DNA of 64,000 bases, from assembly GCF_040712315.1 (NCBI RefSeq), contig NC_134023.1:59788757-59852756 (forward strand), in the 5' to 3' direction. The notes under the pieces are model-generated. The model searched no databases, was not told where the DNA came from, and worked only from the letters and a program-made list of their open reading frames with translations. The stretch is from Castanea sativa (Eukaryota; Streptophyta; Magnoliopsida; Fagales; Fagaceae). Of the stretch, positions 13,419 through 23,917 are shown piece by piece. The position numbers and the translations under genes are program-made. Position 1 is the first letter of the stretch; each line of letters opens with the position of its first letter.

Positions 13419-14009
13419 TCGGGTATAAGGTTTCCCGTACGGTTACTATTCAAAATCGGACTCAGCCACCGACCTTTGACCAATTGACCGAGTCGCCTTC
13501 CGATAGTGATCAACGGTACCGGCACCCGATTCCTCGAACAGTGTAAAAGCAGAAGGGACAAAGCACTGGAGCATGAACAAAGTGAAAGTTTTCACCGTTC
13601 ACGGACACAATCATCAAGGGATACTATTGCTTTCGGTGGAAACAACGACTTTCACCTCGGTAAAGCAATTTACTCCTCCGGATTTTCGGCGAGTCTTTCA
13701 CCAAGACCGAGCGTCCAATGCTCCCTCCCGGCCTATTTAAGGGAAGCAAGACTCCGAGTCTTCGACGGTGTCCAATTCTAGGGAATAGCTTCCAGGGAAT
13801 ACCTCGAGAGGTCCAATTCTAGGAATAGCTCCAGGAATACCTCGAGGTCCAATTCTAGGAATAGCTCCAGGAATACCTCGAGGTCCAATTCTAGGAATAG
13901 CTCCAGAATACCTCGAGGTCCAATTTTAGGAGAAACTTCAGCAACTCCAAATTCCCTCCTCTTCCACCCAAGAGTTTGCTTTGCCTCCTCTTTACAACCC
14001 TTAGCATTG
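13419..14009 (+). promoter_or_regulatory. Promoter and R region of nested copy
   Basis: Contains the ATTGCTTT..AAAGCAAT hairpin (13,626-13,669), a TATTTAAG box (13,734-13,741) and four 36-bp-type units, then the R sequence. Transcript start is expected about 30 bp after the TATA box, near 13,765. Confidence 0.7.
13768..13930 (+). repeat. 36-bp tandem repeat, four units plus a partial
   Basis: Units beginning GGTCCAATTCTAGGAATAG repeat with periods of about 35-39 bp (period variation is probably sequence error). This is the largest array of this minisatellite in the window. Confidence 0.85.
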
Positions 14010-14121
14010 TAAACAGATGGCACTATTTTATATTTGTAATATCATGGCCTCGGTCGGCCTTTATGTTTATTTTCCGCACATGGCCCCAATAGGCCTTAGC
14101 ACAGCCTAACTTACCCCCTTA
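14010..14121 (+). repeat. Right terminal direct repeat of nested copy (R region)
   Basis: Second copy of the sequence at 6,981-7,086. It ends at CTTACCCCCTTA, exactly where TGGTATCAGAGC would follow. The next base belongs to the interrupted minus-strand copy. Confidence 0.75.
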
Positions 14122-17100
14122 TGTTCCCGAAATGCTTTTCCCACTCAATCTGCTGATGGGTTATCACCCGTATCTCCTAAATTTACATATGGATCGGGAG
14201 TGGTGATCAACACCCCGAAATGCTCAAACCATTCGTCGTAAGATTCGAACATTGCCTTGGATCCTGAGAATACAAGTTTGTATCTCATGGAAGCAAGTTG
14301 GCAACAGCACTTCTTAAGATAGACGAAGTCTTAAGACCGAGCCTAGCATAATCCTGGCTCACCTGATAGTCTTTTATCCATGGAATGGATATCCTCTTTA
14401 CGAGAGTTTGACTTGTTTAAGACTTCATTCATAGCCTCAAGGTTAACTAGGTGAATTTCTAATGCTTTGAGGATTTTTTGAAAAAGGTCTTGATTTTCTG
14501 CTGTGTAGGCAAATTGAAGGTTATCAAGAAGGCATTTAATGGAGTAGGGTAGGTCTGTGTATATTCCATTATTGAATTGTAATGCTCTGGATAAAACTTC
14601 CTAAAACAATAGCCATATCACCACCGGAATATGTCACCGTTGAAGGGACAAATTCCTGAAGGGATGTTGCTTCTCTATGGCTGTCAGAGGAAGCGCCTTC
14701 ATGCTTTACAAAAGACCGTCCCGCGGTAGTCTTTTGTCTTGAGGATAGTCCCTTGCGGGTGCTTTCCCCTTGCCCTTCTTCTCTGTGAAGAAGTCATCTT
14801 CCACTTACTAGTGGTATTAAATATTGCTTTCTCTTTATCCTCTAAAGAAAGGTTTGGATCATCTGAAGATTTTCAAATAATTAAAAAAGCTTTTGTTTTT
14901 AAATGATGGATGTAGAGATGCAAATATATTCATTATGAATGCATGATGACAATTGATTGGAGTCAAAGGAATGATCAATTGTTTTGGCTGAATCAAGTTG
15001 CGGGGCTTGATTATACCTGATGGAAGGATGGTGATGGTACTGAGAGTTTTGATATAGAAGCTTTCTGGAGGGAGCAAACTTCCCAAAGGTTCTGGGCTTC
15101 TCATAAACTCAAATTTGATAGACCGACCAAAAGGATGGGCCGTGATTCCTTCAGGATTCTGTGATGAAGGGATATAATAAACACAAGAAAGGGTTTCCTA
15201 GGATGACTCTATCTGTCATGTTCTTGACAAGGACAAATTTTGTCATAAAGGATATGCCGCCTTGGCAAACCTCAGCTTGTGGGATATTGAAATCAATTTG
15301 CATTCTCCCGCCACTTGCGGATGTTAATCTCTCCTTAGACCTTTTGAAGTATTCTGAGGGAATGATTCCTTCTTGAATGCAATTAAGATCGCCACTTAAT
15401 CAATTAAGGCTATGACCTCAAATTCAGAAATCATTGCTAATGACAATCCTGACTTTGGAATGCCATTTATGGAAGTTAATCCTACTGATGGTTTCTAAGA
15501 ACAAACCTTTGCTGGGTTCCTGGATAAGGTCAGCTGTAGGGTTAACTGTTTGATCAACTTCTTCATCTGAGGGATTTTCCTCATTGCTTTGATGAGAAGT
15601 GCTTTCCAACAGTTGGATTCTTCGATTAAGGAGATCATAATCAACCCTAAGAATGGTTAATTCTTGCTTTAGGGTTCTAACTTCTGATTTGGTTTCCTTA
15701 ATTTCTCTTTGAAGGTCGTTGACAGTAACTTCCTTCTTGGACTGGGTAAACCTGTTGTAGATCTGCTCTAAATCTACTTTGGGTTGCTGGGTTTTAAGGG
15801 CAGGCTTGCTAGTTTCCTTAACTAAGGCCTGATGGAAAAGGGTAAGCTTTTGGGCTTTGATAATAGGATCTTCTATAGCCTCTATGAGGTCTAAGAGAAG
15901 TTCTTCTTGCTTGTTGAGAACACTGATGGTTTTGTTCCTGCAACAACCATCTTTGCAAGGTGTGGGTTCATCCGAGCCACTAGAGGTACTGGTACTAGAG
16001 GGACCTGAGGATGACCTGTATAACTGTCTAAGCTCACTGTCACTAGCACCGCCACTCGCCGCTGTCGAGCGGTCAAGTTCTAGTAACTTGAAGATCTCAT
16101 TTTTGCTGGGTTGGTCACTGAATGAGGGTGTTGATAAGGGATTTGGCCTTAGCTCTAACACTCATTCTTGAAATGACCTTTCTTTCCACAAGTTGTAGCA
16201 TTTGCGGATGCTTGTGGAATGGGTTCCTTGGATTTTCCTTTCTTATAGAAATCATCGGCCTTGTACTTCGTTTTCTATAATACTTGGTTGCTTTCTTCCT
16301 ATAGGATTTCTCAAAGGATTCCTTTCCTTTGTGCTTGGATTTCCTCTTGGAAGGTTTAACCGAGGGTAAGCCATACCGTATGTAGAAATGTCCTATTTCG
16401 TACTTGGCTTTGTTCTTGTTGATATGGCTTTGGATTTTGAGATCCCTGCACATCTTCATTCCTTCACTTCGAATGGTGCTAGAGATGTCTCCATAGGTTA
16501 GGTTATCATAATCTATGACACCTAATGGGCTGCAAAGGGTTTCCTTAACCTTCCTGCTCGAAGAGGGTTGGTAAACCATTAATGAATTTCTCCTTCCAAA
16601 ATGGAGAATTACAATCTCTTCGTGCATGACCCTAGTGGTAAATACATCTTCATACCACTTGTAATCTCCTAGGGTTTTACACCTAAGGTTACTCAGCTCT
16701 GCCCATAAATCCTAGCCGTGATGTTGCTTTGGGTTTTACCTATGAAGTGTTTCATGATGGTATAAATGAGGGTATTGACTCCATCAGGAATTCCTTGCTC
16801 AATTTCATTGATGATGGGGTTTCCTTCCTCATCTTTCTGAATTGCATACTTGATGTCTTCTTTAGACACTTCAGTAAGACAATTGTTCCACCATTGCTGA
16901 GTTTACCCTGTGAATCCTAATGCCATCATTTCTATGACTTCTTTATGGGGACGGCCTTCGTCCAAGTAGTTGTTGGCTACCATAGTCATATGCCGGATTT
17001 TGTTTAAGATTTCCTTTTGATAAACCATCTATGTTCCATTCATAGAGTCTACCAGAAGATACCGAGAATTGGTTACTCACATTCCTTTCCTCATACCTAG

Positions 17101-19151
17101 GTCGGGGGGTGATGGTTGGGTACCAATTCTTGGCTTGAGCTGTTGGATCATGATGGTAAAGCCGTTTTAACTCCAAATCCTCGAAATCTGGTTTTTTAGC
17201 CCGTCAAACTCCTGCTAGAGGTTTGGCTAGAACTGCTAGATGCCGATTGGATATCTAGAACTTTAACTGATGAAGGGGTGGCTGGTTCCCTCTTCACAAG
17301 CTCATCCAATTTTGGCCGACTATCTCAAGGCCGACTTATCCTTAGGATAACCGAGGCCGTTGTGTCTGTTGGGTAACTTGACTAGAGGCTTTTCTAAAGC
17401 TTGGATCGGTTTACTAGAGTTTCCTGGCTTGGAGGATAACTTTGTTTTCGACCTTGTCTTCTATTCTGTCAAGCTGTTTTCCTATGACATTTAGAACCTT
17501 TGGTTGGTATAGTTATTTTGCTCGATAACCTTGTCAACTGGTTGGTGCCTATCTGTGGTGGCTTTGAAGGGAGAGGCTATTATCTCCGTTCTCCGATGGT
17601 TGAAGGTTATGGCTTCTAGGGGTGGATGACTAGACCTAACAACTTCCTTAGTTGCATTGGGTCCTTCTATGGTCCATGTTCTGCGAGGACACGAGAACTG
17701 TTTGTCTTGGCCAAAATATCTCTCGAAGTATATGAAAAAGGGGACATTACGGGGATATTTCCCTCATGAATGCCGTCCATGCTTCAAATACTTTTTCTTT
17801 TTGATCTCTGGTATAGTTGGCTTTGTAGGCTTCTCTTTTAGTCCTGTTTTCCTCAGAACTAAACTCCTTGCCTAACTCTTCTAGGTCAGGAGCGAATTCT
17901 CTGTTTAACACCAAGATATTCAGAGATTCCTCTTGCTGATCTGGAGGCTGTTCCATATCAGTTCCAGATGGGGATGGGGGGGATTGTTCACGATCGTCTT
18001 CCTCATTGACAATCGAATCCTGTTTGGCTGTGTAGCAAGGTGTGGTGAGTTGGGAATTAGTTCTAACTCCCTGGAGTTGAACACCTAAATCTCTTCTAGA
18101 CCTAGGAAAAGGTGATCCTAAAGGTCTGGTTGAGCTACACTGGGATGCAGATCTATCTCTAAGGTAGATAGGTGACTGCCTATGGGGCTGCTGTAGATCG
18201 ATTGGAGATCTAAACTGGGATATGTCCAGAGGTTGCCTACACTCATAATCTAGAGGAGTGCTAAGCCTAGATCTGTCGAAACTTAACCTAACCGTGCCGT
18301 CGGCTAGTTGTTGGACAAATTCTAGATCTGGATTCTGGGCTGGGTTTTGGATTTGTAGAGCATGATTTTCATTCTCTAACATCCAATTGGCTGGGAAGGT
18401 AATTTCAGACCATTTGAGGGTTCTGGGAACCTTAACTTTGGCGCTAGGATCAGTGGTCTGGATGAGGGTTGTCTCACCTTTTTGTCTCCTATCAAGTGCT
18501 CCAACATTCATGTTCGTTCTCATGCACTTGTAGTAAACTCTGTATATCAAGGCGATCTGGCTGGTTCCCTGTGTCATGAGGGTTCCATGTGTCTTGATAT
18601 TTAGGGTGAGGGCTTTGATAACTGTTTTGTCATGGAGATAGATAGAAAAATGCTGGAAACGATTAAAATGAATGGGTCCGTTACTAAGACTCGGTTTCTA
18701 TGGTTCCTAGGAGGCCCGTCATCAAATCTGACGTGACGAGCATATCTAAGGGCCATGAGGATTGAGCTGTTCAAACCTCTTCTGGTGAGTGGTTTCACTC
18801 CAACTTGGACTAATCCTATGTGTAGGAAGTTATGTCCTTTGTCTTTATGATTCTGGATAGCTGATGGTGATAACAAGTAGCACGTTTCGTACTCCTTGTT
18901 GATTCCATAGACTTGTTCTATGGTCTTGACATGGTAGTACGTTCCGAAAGCCGTTTTCGAGACCATGAAGACTTAAAGAATTGGCAGGTAGAAACTTTAG
19001 GGATATTCCAATCTCCTATGTCTAGATCTAGATCGGATAGCTCATAAGACTCCGAATTAATTGCTCCTACGTCTGCTGGGATGTCAGGAATGGATGTGGG
19101 TTGAGAACATCTACTACTGGTGGAAGAGTAACTTCTAAACAACCTATTCAT
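14122..19151 (-). pseudogene. Component B polyprotein, C-terminal end cut off, frameshifted
   Basis: The start ATG is at 19,151-19,149 (MNRLFRSYSS). MP occupies about 19,151-18,230; linker and capsid N-part about 18,200-17,300; capsid core about 17,150-16,450; CCHC about 16,190-16,140; coiled coil about 15,740-15,600; AP about 15,450-15,100. The longest open piece is 16,161-15,424 (245 codons). Frames break near 18,960, 18,590, 17,750, 16,630 and 16,115. Several breaks sit at CTG/CAG sites read as CCG, CGG or TCG, for example near 16,040-16,075. The last part of the C-terminal region is separated by the nested insertion. Confidence 0.8.
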
Positions 19152-19650
19152 GATTCTGGGTTTACAAGTTTAAATCAACAATCACAACCTAGTCACCTTT
19201 ATCCTCAAACTTCTGGATCAAACCTTTAGATCAGAAGCAAAAGTATACAACTATGGGATAGACACCTGATCTGTGAACTCCTTTCCGCCGGACTCTCCTC
19301 CAAAATGGGGACCACCCTAACACGCCTTCTCTCGGCTTCAACGGGCTGACCAAACCAAACCTAGGAAGATTTTCGGCCTCTTTAAAGAACAGAGAACACC
19401 ACAGACTTTGGTAACAAATCTCACAGGTATATAAATCTGCAACAATCTTTAGGGATAAACACAGAGATAGGAAGAATAGAGATAACAGGGAAGCAAAGGT
19501 TAATTTGAACAAATAATCACAGAATAACAAATAGAATGGTTAGAAGGAGGCTCAGCCTACCATTTGCAGATGTAATAGAAAATGATGAAATAATAGCAGA
19601 CGAAGAAATAAATAAAAGGGAACGGAAGAGTTATCATGAAATAGATGTAC
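19152..19650 (-). other. Leader of the minus-strand B copy, truncated (no gene)
   Basis: About 500 nt of leader, nearly identical to 33,513-34,010. The part nearest the primer-binding site is missing because the sequence switches to plus-strand component C at about 19,650. Confidence 0.8.
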
Positions 19651-21885
19651 ATCATAGAAATGATGGCATTAGGATTTACAGGTAAACTCCAGCAATGGTG
19701 GAACAATTGTCTTACTGAAGTGTCTAAAGAGGACATTAAGTATGCAATTCAGAAAGATGAGGAAGGAAACCCCATCATCAATGAAATTGAGCAAGGAATT
19801 CCTGATGGAGTCAATACCCTCATTTATACCATCATGAAACACTTCATAGGTAAACCCAGCAACATCACAGCTAGGATTTACGAACAGCTGAGTAACCTTA
19901 GGTGTAAAACCCTAGGAGATTACAAGTGGTATGAAGATGTTTTTACCACTAGGGTCATGCACAGAAGAGATTGTAACTCTCCGTTTTGGAAGGAGAAGTT
20001 CATCAACGGTTTACCAACTCTCTTCAGCCAGAAGGTTAAGGAAACCCTCTGCAGTACTTTAGGTGTCATAGATTATGATAACCTAACATATGGAGACATC
20101 TCTAGCACCATTCGAAGTGAAGGAATGAAGATGTGCAGAGATCTCAAAATCCAAAGCCACATCAACAAGAACAAAGCCAAGTACGAAATAGGGCATTTCT
20201 GTACACAGTATGGCTTACCCTCAGTCAAACCTTCCAAGAGGAAATCCAAGCACAAAGGAAAGGAACCCTTTGAGAAATCCTATAGGAAGAAAGCAACCAA
20301 GTATTATAGAAAACAGAAGTACAAGACTGATGATTTCTATAAGAAAGGAAAGTCCAAGGAACCCATTCCACAAGCATCCAGCAAATGCTACAACTGTGGA
20401 AAGAAAGGTCATTTCAAGAATGAGTGTAGAGCTAAGGCCAAATCCCTTATCAATACCCTCATTAGCGACCAACCCAGCAAAAATGAGATCTTCAAGTTAC
20501 TAGAACTTGACCGCTCTGACAGCGAGTCATTCAGCAGTGCTAGTGACAGTGAGCTTAGGCAGATATACAGGTCATCCTCTGACTCCTCTAGTACCAGTAC
20601 CTCTAGTGGCCCGGATGAACCCACACCATGCAAAGATGGTTGTTGTAGGAACAAAACCATCAATGTGTTGAACAGGCAAGAAGAACTTCTTTTAGACCTC
20701 ATAGAGGCTATAGAAGATCCTGTCATCAAAGCTCAAAAGCTTACCCTTTTCCATCAGACCTTAGTTAGGGAAACCAGCAAGCCTGCCCTTAAAATCCAGC
20801 AACCTAAGGTAGATTTAGAGCAAATTTACAACAGGTTTACCCAGTCCAAGAAGGAAGTTACAGTCAACGACCTTCAGAAAGAAATTAAGGAAACCAAATC
20901 AGAAGTCAAAATCCTAAAGCAAGAATTAACCATTCTTAGGGTCGATTATGATCTCCTTAATCGAAGGATCCAACTGTTGGAAAGCACTTCTCATCAAAGC
21001 AATGAGGAAAATCCCTCAGATGAAGAAGTTGATCAAACAGTTAACCCTACAGCTGACCTTATCCAGGAACCCAGCAAAGGTTTGTTCTTAGAAACCATCA
21101 GTAGGATTAACTTCCATAAATGGCATTCCAAAGTCAGGATTGTCATTAGCAATGATTTCGAATTTGAGGTCATAGCCTTAATAGATTCAGGTGCTGATCT
21201 TAATTGCATTCAAGAAGGCATCATTCCCTCCAAATACTTTAAAAGGTCTAAGGAGAGATTAACATCCGCAAGTGGCGGGAGAATGCAAATTGATTTCAAT
21301 ATTCCACAAGCTGAGGTTTGCCAAGGTGGCATATCCTTTATGACAAAATTTGTCCTTGTCAAGAACATGACAGATAGAGTGATCCTAGGAAACCCTTTCT
21401 TGTGTTTATTGTATCCTTTCATCACAGATACTGAAGGAATCACAGCCCATCCTTTCGGTCAGTCTGTCAAATTCGAATTTATGAGAAGTCCAGAACCTTG
21501 GGAGATTTGCTCCCTCCAGAAAGCTTCTATATCAAAAACTCTCAGTACTATCACCATCCTTCCATCCAGTAATCAAGCCCAGCATCTTGATTCAGCCAAA
21601 ACAATTGATCATCCCTTTGACTCCAATCAATTGTCATTATGCATTCATCATGAAAATATTTGCATCCCTGCATCCAACAGTTTTGAAAGCAAAAAGGTTT
21701 TTAGCAATTATTTAAAAGTTTCAAATGACCCAAACCTTTTTTCGCAGGATAAAGAAAGAGCAATATTTAATACCACTAGTAAGTGGAAGATGACTTCTTC
21801 AGTTGAGAAGAAGGGCAAGGGGAAAGCACCCGCAAGGGACTATCCTCAAGACAAAAGACTACCGATTGGGACGAGTCTTTTGTAA
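19651..21885 (+). CDS. Capsid core, CCHC, coiled coil and aspartic protease (partial polyprotein)
   Basis: Open for about 745 codons. The in-frame ATG at 19,645 comes from the junction and is chance; the true N-terminus (MP and capsid N-part) is missing. Visible in order: capsid core from IEMMALGFTGKLQQWWNN onward, a Lys-rich stretch, CCHC knuckle CYNCGKKGHFKNEC (about 20,387-20,428), a Ser/Asp-rich segment, a Cys-rich DGCC, a heptad-like coiled coil (about 20,860-20,990), and AP with DSGADLNC (about 21,184-21,207) and GNPFLCLLYPF. The capsid and CCHC are expected to package pregenomic RNA; AP would cleave the polyprotein. The frame ends where CAG appears as CGAG (about 21,866), possibly an artefact. 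Confidence 0.8.
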   Translation: MIEMMALGFTGKLQQWWNNCLTEVSKEDIKYAIQKDEEGNPIINEIEQGIPDGVNTLIYTIMKHFIGKPSNITARIYEQLSNLRCKTLGDYKWYEDVFTTRVMHRRDCNSPFWKEKFINGLPTLFSQKVKETLCSTLGVIDYDNLTYGDISSTIRSEGMKMCRDLKIQSHINKNKAKYEIGHFCTQYGLPSVKPSKRKSKHKGKEPFEKSYRKKATKYYRKQKYKTDDFYKKGKSKEPIPQASSKCYNCGKKGHFKNECRAKAKSLINTLISDQPSKNEIFKLLELDRSDSESFSSASDSELRQIYRSSSDSSSTSTSSGPDEPTPCKDGCCRNKTINVLNRQEELLLDLIEAIEDPVIKAQKLTLFHQTLVRETSKPALKIQQPKVDLEQIYNRFTQSKKEVTVNDLQKEIKETKSEVKILKQELTILRVDYDLLNRRIQLLESTSHQSNEENPSDEEVDQTVNPTADLIQEPSKGLFLETISRINFHKWHSKVRIVISNDFEFEVIALIDSGADLNCIQEGIIPSKYFKRSKERLTSASGGRMQIDFNIPQAEVCQGGISFMTKFVLVKNMTDRVILGNPFLCLLYPFITDTEGITAHPFGQSVKFEFMRSPEPWEICSLQKASISKTLSTITILPSSNQAQHLDSAKTIDHPFDSNQLSLCIHHENICIPASNSFESKKVFSNYLKVSNDPNLFSQDKERAIFNTTSKWKMTSSVEKKGKGKAPARDYPQDKRLPIGTSLL

Positions 21886-22963
21886 AGCATGAAGGAGCTT
21901 CCTCTACCGGCCATAGAGGAGCAACATCCCTTCAGGAATTTGTCCTCTCAACGATGACATATTCCAGTAGTAAAAGGGCTATCACACTACAGGAAAACCT
22001 AACCAGTCAACTCTTTGGCAAAGAGGATATCCATTCAATGGATAAAGTGACTATTATGGGTACTGATTATGCTAAGTTCAGTCTTAAGACTAGAACGACT
22101 CTAAGAAGTGCCACTGCCAACTTACCTTCAGATTTACAAAGTCATATTCTGACAAGCAAGATTATGAGTGAAAGCAGAGATCTTTGGTACGAACATTTCA
22201 AAATACTAGTCACATCCACTATTCCTAATCCAGATGATTCGGATGACATGGATAACGTTCTAGTACGAGGCCGAATGGGAAGAATACTTTGGAAGCAGCT
22301 CCAGAGTATATGAAAACAAGCATCCCTTTCCAGGACTTTCTGTCAATTATGAAGATGGAATGTATGAAGATGAAGGAGACCCTGCATGGCTATCTCAAAT
22401 GTTTGAATCAGGTTTCATCAGACTGATGAAGGTAACAAGTCATAATCAAATCAGCCAGCTACCCCAGATCATCCAAGATGCGATCAAGAAAGACAATGGC
22501 CTAGTAAATGATCCAGTTACTTCTATCCGTGTTGGAGTACATTACCAAAATGGGACAAAGAGGATTGCATGGAAGTACATCCCTCAAAGCATCTTGTTCT
22601 CATTAATGGTTTTACTTACCGGGACCCTTGGTTTGAAGGGTACACGCATGTATCATACAAATATCCTTATGCCTGAGCGAACGATGGAGGAACTACTTCC
22701 ACAGTCAAATTCTGGATATCAGCCAAGATCTATTAAAAGATTACCATTTTGTAGGTTCTACAGAAAGGATCTATGTTTTTGGGAAAAGGCCATATGATCT
22801 TGCCATCAGAAATCTCGAGAAAATTGGTCCAGCCAAAGAAAGTGGACCCCTCCTCTACTGTAGTCTCTGCAATCATTATGCCATTTTTCACGAGCACAAT
22901 TGTGATGATTCCCCATGGGATCCTTATGATGAATATCCATCAGTTGCTCCTGGTACTGACTAA
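21886..22963 (+). pseudogene. Component C-type C-terminal region, frameshifted, unknown function
   Basis: Pieces at 21,954-22,313, 22,360-22,797 and about 22,790-22,963 are in different frames but together are colinear with the B C-terminal region. Conserved points are QLFGKEDIHSMDK, an aromatic WYEHF (B has WFEHF), and the end CSLCNHYAIFHEHN followed by DDSPWDPYD, then a TAA at 22,961. About 60 residues present in B before QLFGKEDIHS are absent. Most other positions differ from B, so this is an old divergence and not decay. The Cys/His motif (Cx2C, then HEH) may bind a metal. No known domain is recognised. Confidence 0.65.
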
Positions 22964-23570
22964 AGCATCCTGACTCAGCAACTCAGGATAAAGTAGCAAT
23001 CCGGTTACTATTCAAAATCAGCATCATGAACAGTACCCGCACCCAGCAGATTCCCCGACAGGTTACTATTTCAACAGTGACCAAATCCGAAAAGCAAGGG
23101 GACAAATCACTATAGCATGAACAGTGAAAGCTTTACTGTTCACAAACACAATCATTCCGAATTACTATTGCTTTCGGTGGAAACAGCTTTCACCTCAGTA
23201 AAAGCAATTTACCCTCCGGAATTTCAGCAATCTCCAGCAGCATCCAAGGCTCCCTCCAGTCTATATAAGGCAGCCTCATCTCCATTCATCAGCAGGTCCA
23301 ATTCTAGGAATAGCTCCAGAATACCTCAGAGGTCCAATTCTAGGAATAGCTCCAGAATACCTCAGAGGTCCAATTTTAGGAGAAACTTCAGCAACTCCAA
23401 AATTCCCTCCTCTTCCAGCCAAGAGTTCAGCTTTGCCTCCTCTTTACAACCCTTAGCATTGTAAACAGATGGCACTATTTCATATTTGTAATATCATGGC
23501 CTCAGTCGGCCTTTATGTTTATTTTCCGCACATGGCCCCAACCGGCCTTAGCCTGTAACTTACCCCCTTA
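22964..23570 (+). promoter_or_regulatory. Common region of component C: promoter and R
   Basis: A TGACTCA bZIP-type site lies at 22,971-22,977, just after the stop codon. The hairpin ATTGCTTT..AAAGCAAT is at 23,167-23,208 with an inner GGTGGAAA..TTTCACC pair. TATATAA is at 23,262-23,268. 36-bp repeats start 25 bp later. The R sequence leads into the primer-binding site. Transcript start is expected near 23,293-23,300. Confidence 0.75.
23294..23382 (+). repeat. 36-bp tandem repeat, two units plus a partial
   Basis: Two perfect 36-bp units starting at 23,294 and 23,330, then a partial unit diverging after AGGTCCAATT. The period is 12 codons, but the repeat lies around and after the expected transcript start and is probably non-coding. 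Confidence 0.9.
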
Positions 23571-23612
23571 TGGTATCAGAGCCAAGTTTGGCCCGGTCGG
23601 ATTGTAAGTTAC
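23555..23612 (+). promoter_or_regulatory. Stem-loop holding the primer-binding site
   Basis: Perfect 9-bp inverted repeat GTAACTTAC (23,555-23,563) and GTAAGTTAC (23,604-23,612) with the primer-binding site in the 40-nt loop. The same arms flank the sites at 34,161, 41,097, 48,097 and 58,797. Confidence 0.8.
23571..23582 (+). promoter_or_regulatory. Primer-binding site (initiator tRNA-Met)
   Basis: TGGTATCAGAGC, the standard plant pararetrovirus and retrotransposon site complementary to the 3' end of initiator tRNA-Met, where minus-strand DNA synthesis starts. Confidence 0.9.
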
Positions 23613-23917
23613 TGTTTATCATATAATCAAGTTGGTCGGCACTGCCGCCATAGTTATCCAGATTATTTTTGATCATTATAATTATTTTGAATTATTTTCA
23701 TGGATATATCTCCCATACCCCATATTTTGTTTTACATCTATTTCATGATAACTCTTCCGTTCCCTTTTATTTATTTCTTCGTCTGCTATTATTTCATCAT
23801 TTTCTATTACATCTGCAAATGGTAGGCTGAGCCTCCTTCTAACCATTCTATTTGTTATTCTGTGATTATTTGTTCAAATTAACCTTTGCTTCCCTGTTAT
23901 CCCGATTCTTCCTATTT
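23583..23917 (+). other. Leader of component C, truncated
   Basis: About 335 nt identical in layout to the leader at 58,809-59,140, including the 41-codon hydrophobic upstream ORF (23,700-23,825). It ends in the pyrimidine-rich tract at 23,917 where minus-strand capsid sequence is joined. Confidence 0.8.

Larger units (their letters stand above)
6981..14121 (+). mobile_element. Nested full-length component B copy inserted in opposite orientation
   Basis: A complete plus-strand B genome lies inside the C-terminal region of a minus-strand B copy. It starts in the R region (TAAACAGATGG), runs through primer-binding site, leader, MP, capsid, AP and C-terminal region, and ends after a second copy of the R sequence at CTTACCCCCTTA, directly before the primer-binding site would start. 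The genome plus terminal redundancy is about 7.1 kb. The sequence is noisy, with many single-base insertions. It shares a 0.45 kb internal deletion with the unit at 27.7-34.2 kb. I could not identify a target-site duplication. Confidence 0.75.
14122..19650 (-). mobile_element. Minus-strand component B copy, main part (5' side of the interrupted copy)
   Basis: Continues the B copy whose 3' end lies at 6,296-6,980. It covers part of the C-terminal region, AP, coiled coil, CCHC, capsid, MP and most of the leader, and stops at 19,650, where the plus-strand component C begins within the leader sequence GAAATAGATGTA. It resembles the intact unit at 34.2-41.1 kb. Confidence 0.85.
19651..23917 (+). 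mobile_element. Component C copy, 5'-truncated (RT-less, divergent C-terminal region)
   Basis: Plus-strand pararetroviral unit starting inside the capsid core and running through CCHC, coiled coil, AP, a C-terminal region unlike that of B, promoter, 36-bp repeats and primer-binding site, then about 335 nt of leader. It ends at 23,917, where minus-strand capsid sequence starts. Up to about 21,850 it is almost the same as B; beyond this the sequence diverges strongly. Promoter and R match those of component A at 58.2-58.8 kb, with TATATAA rather than the TATTTAAG of B. Confidence 0.75.

Noticed and set aside
13768..13930. Regular 36-bp repeats that could suggest a CRISPR array
   Set aside because: Units are directly adjacent without spacers, lie beside a TATA box and occur in viral DNA of a plant genome. 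This is a minisatellite.
6981..14121. LTR retrotransposon interpretation (direct terminal repeats, tRNA-Met primer site, AP and RT in the family)
   Set aside because: The repeats are only about 110 bp and contain no TG..CA-bounded LTR. The coding part has a 30K movement protein and no integrase, and the promoter lies internal to the tandem unit. Pararetrovirus fits better.
19645..19665. ATG at 19,645 as the genuine start of the 746-codon frame
   Set aside because: The ATG comes from minus-strand leader sequence at a recombination junction; the homologous protein begins more than 700 residues upstream.
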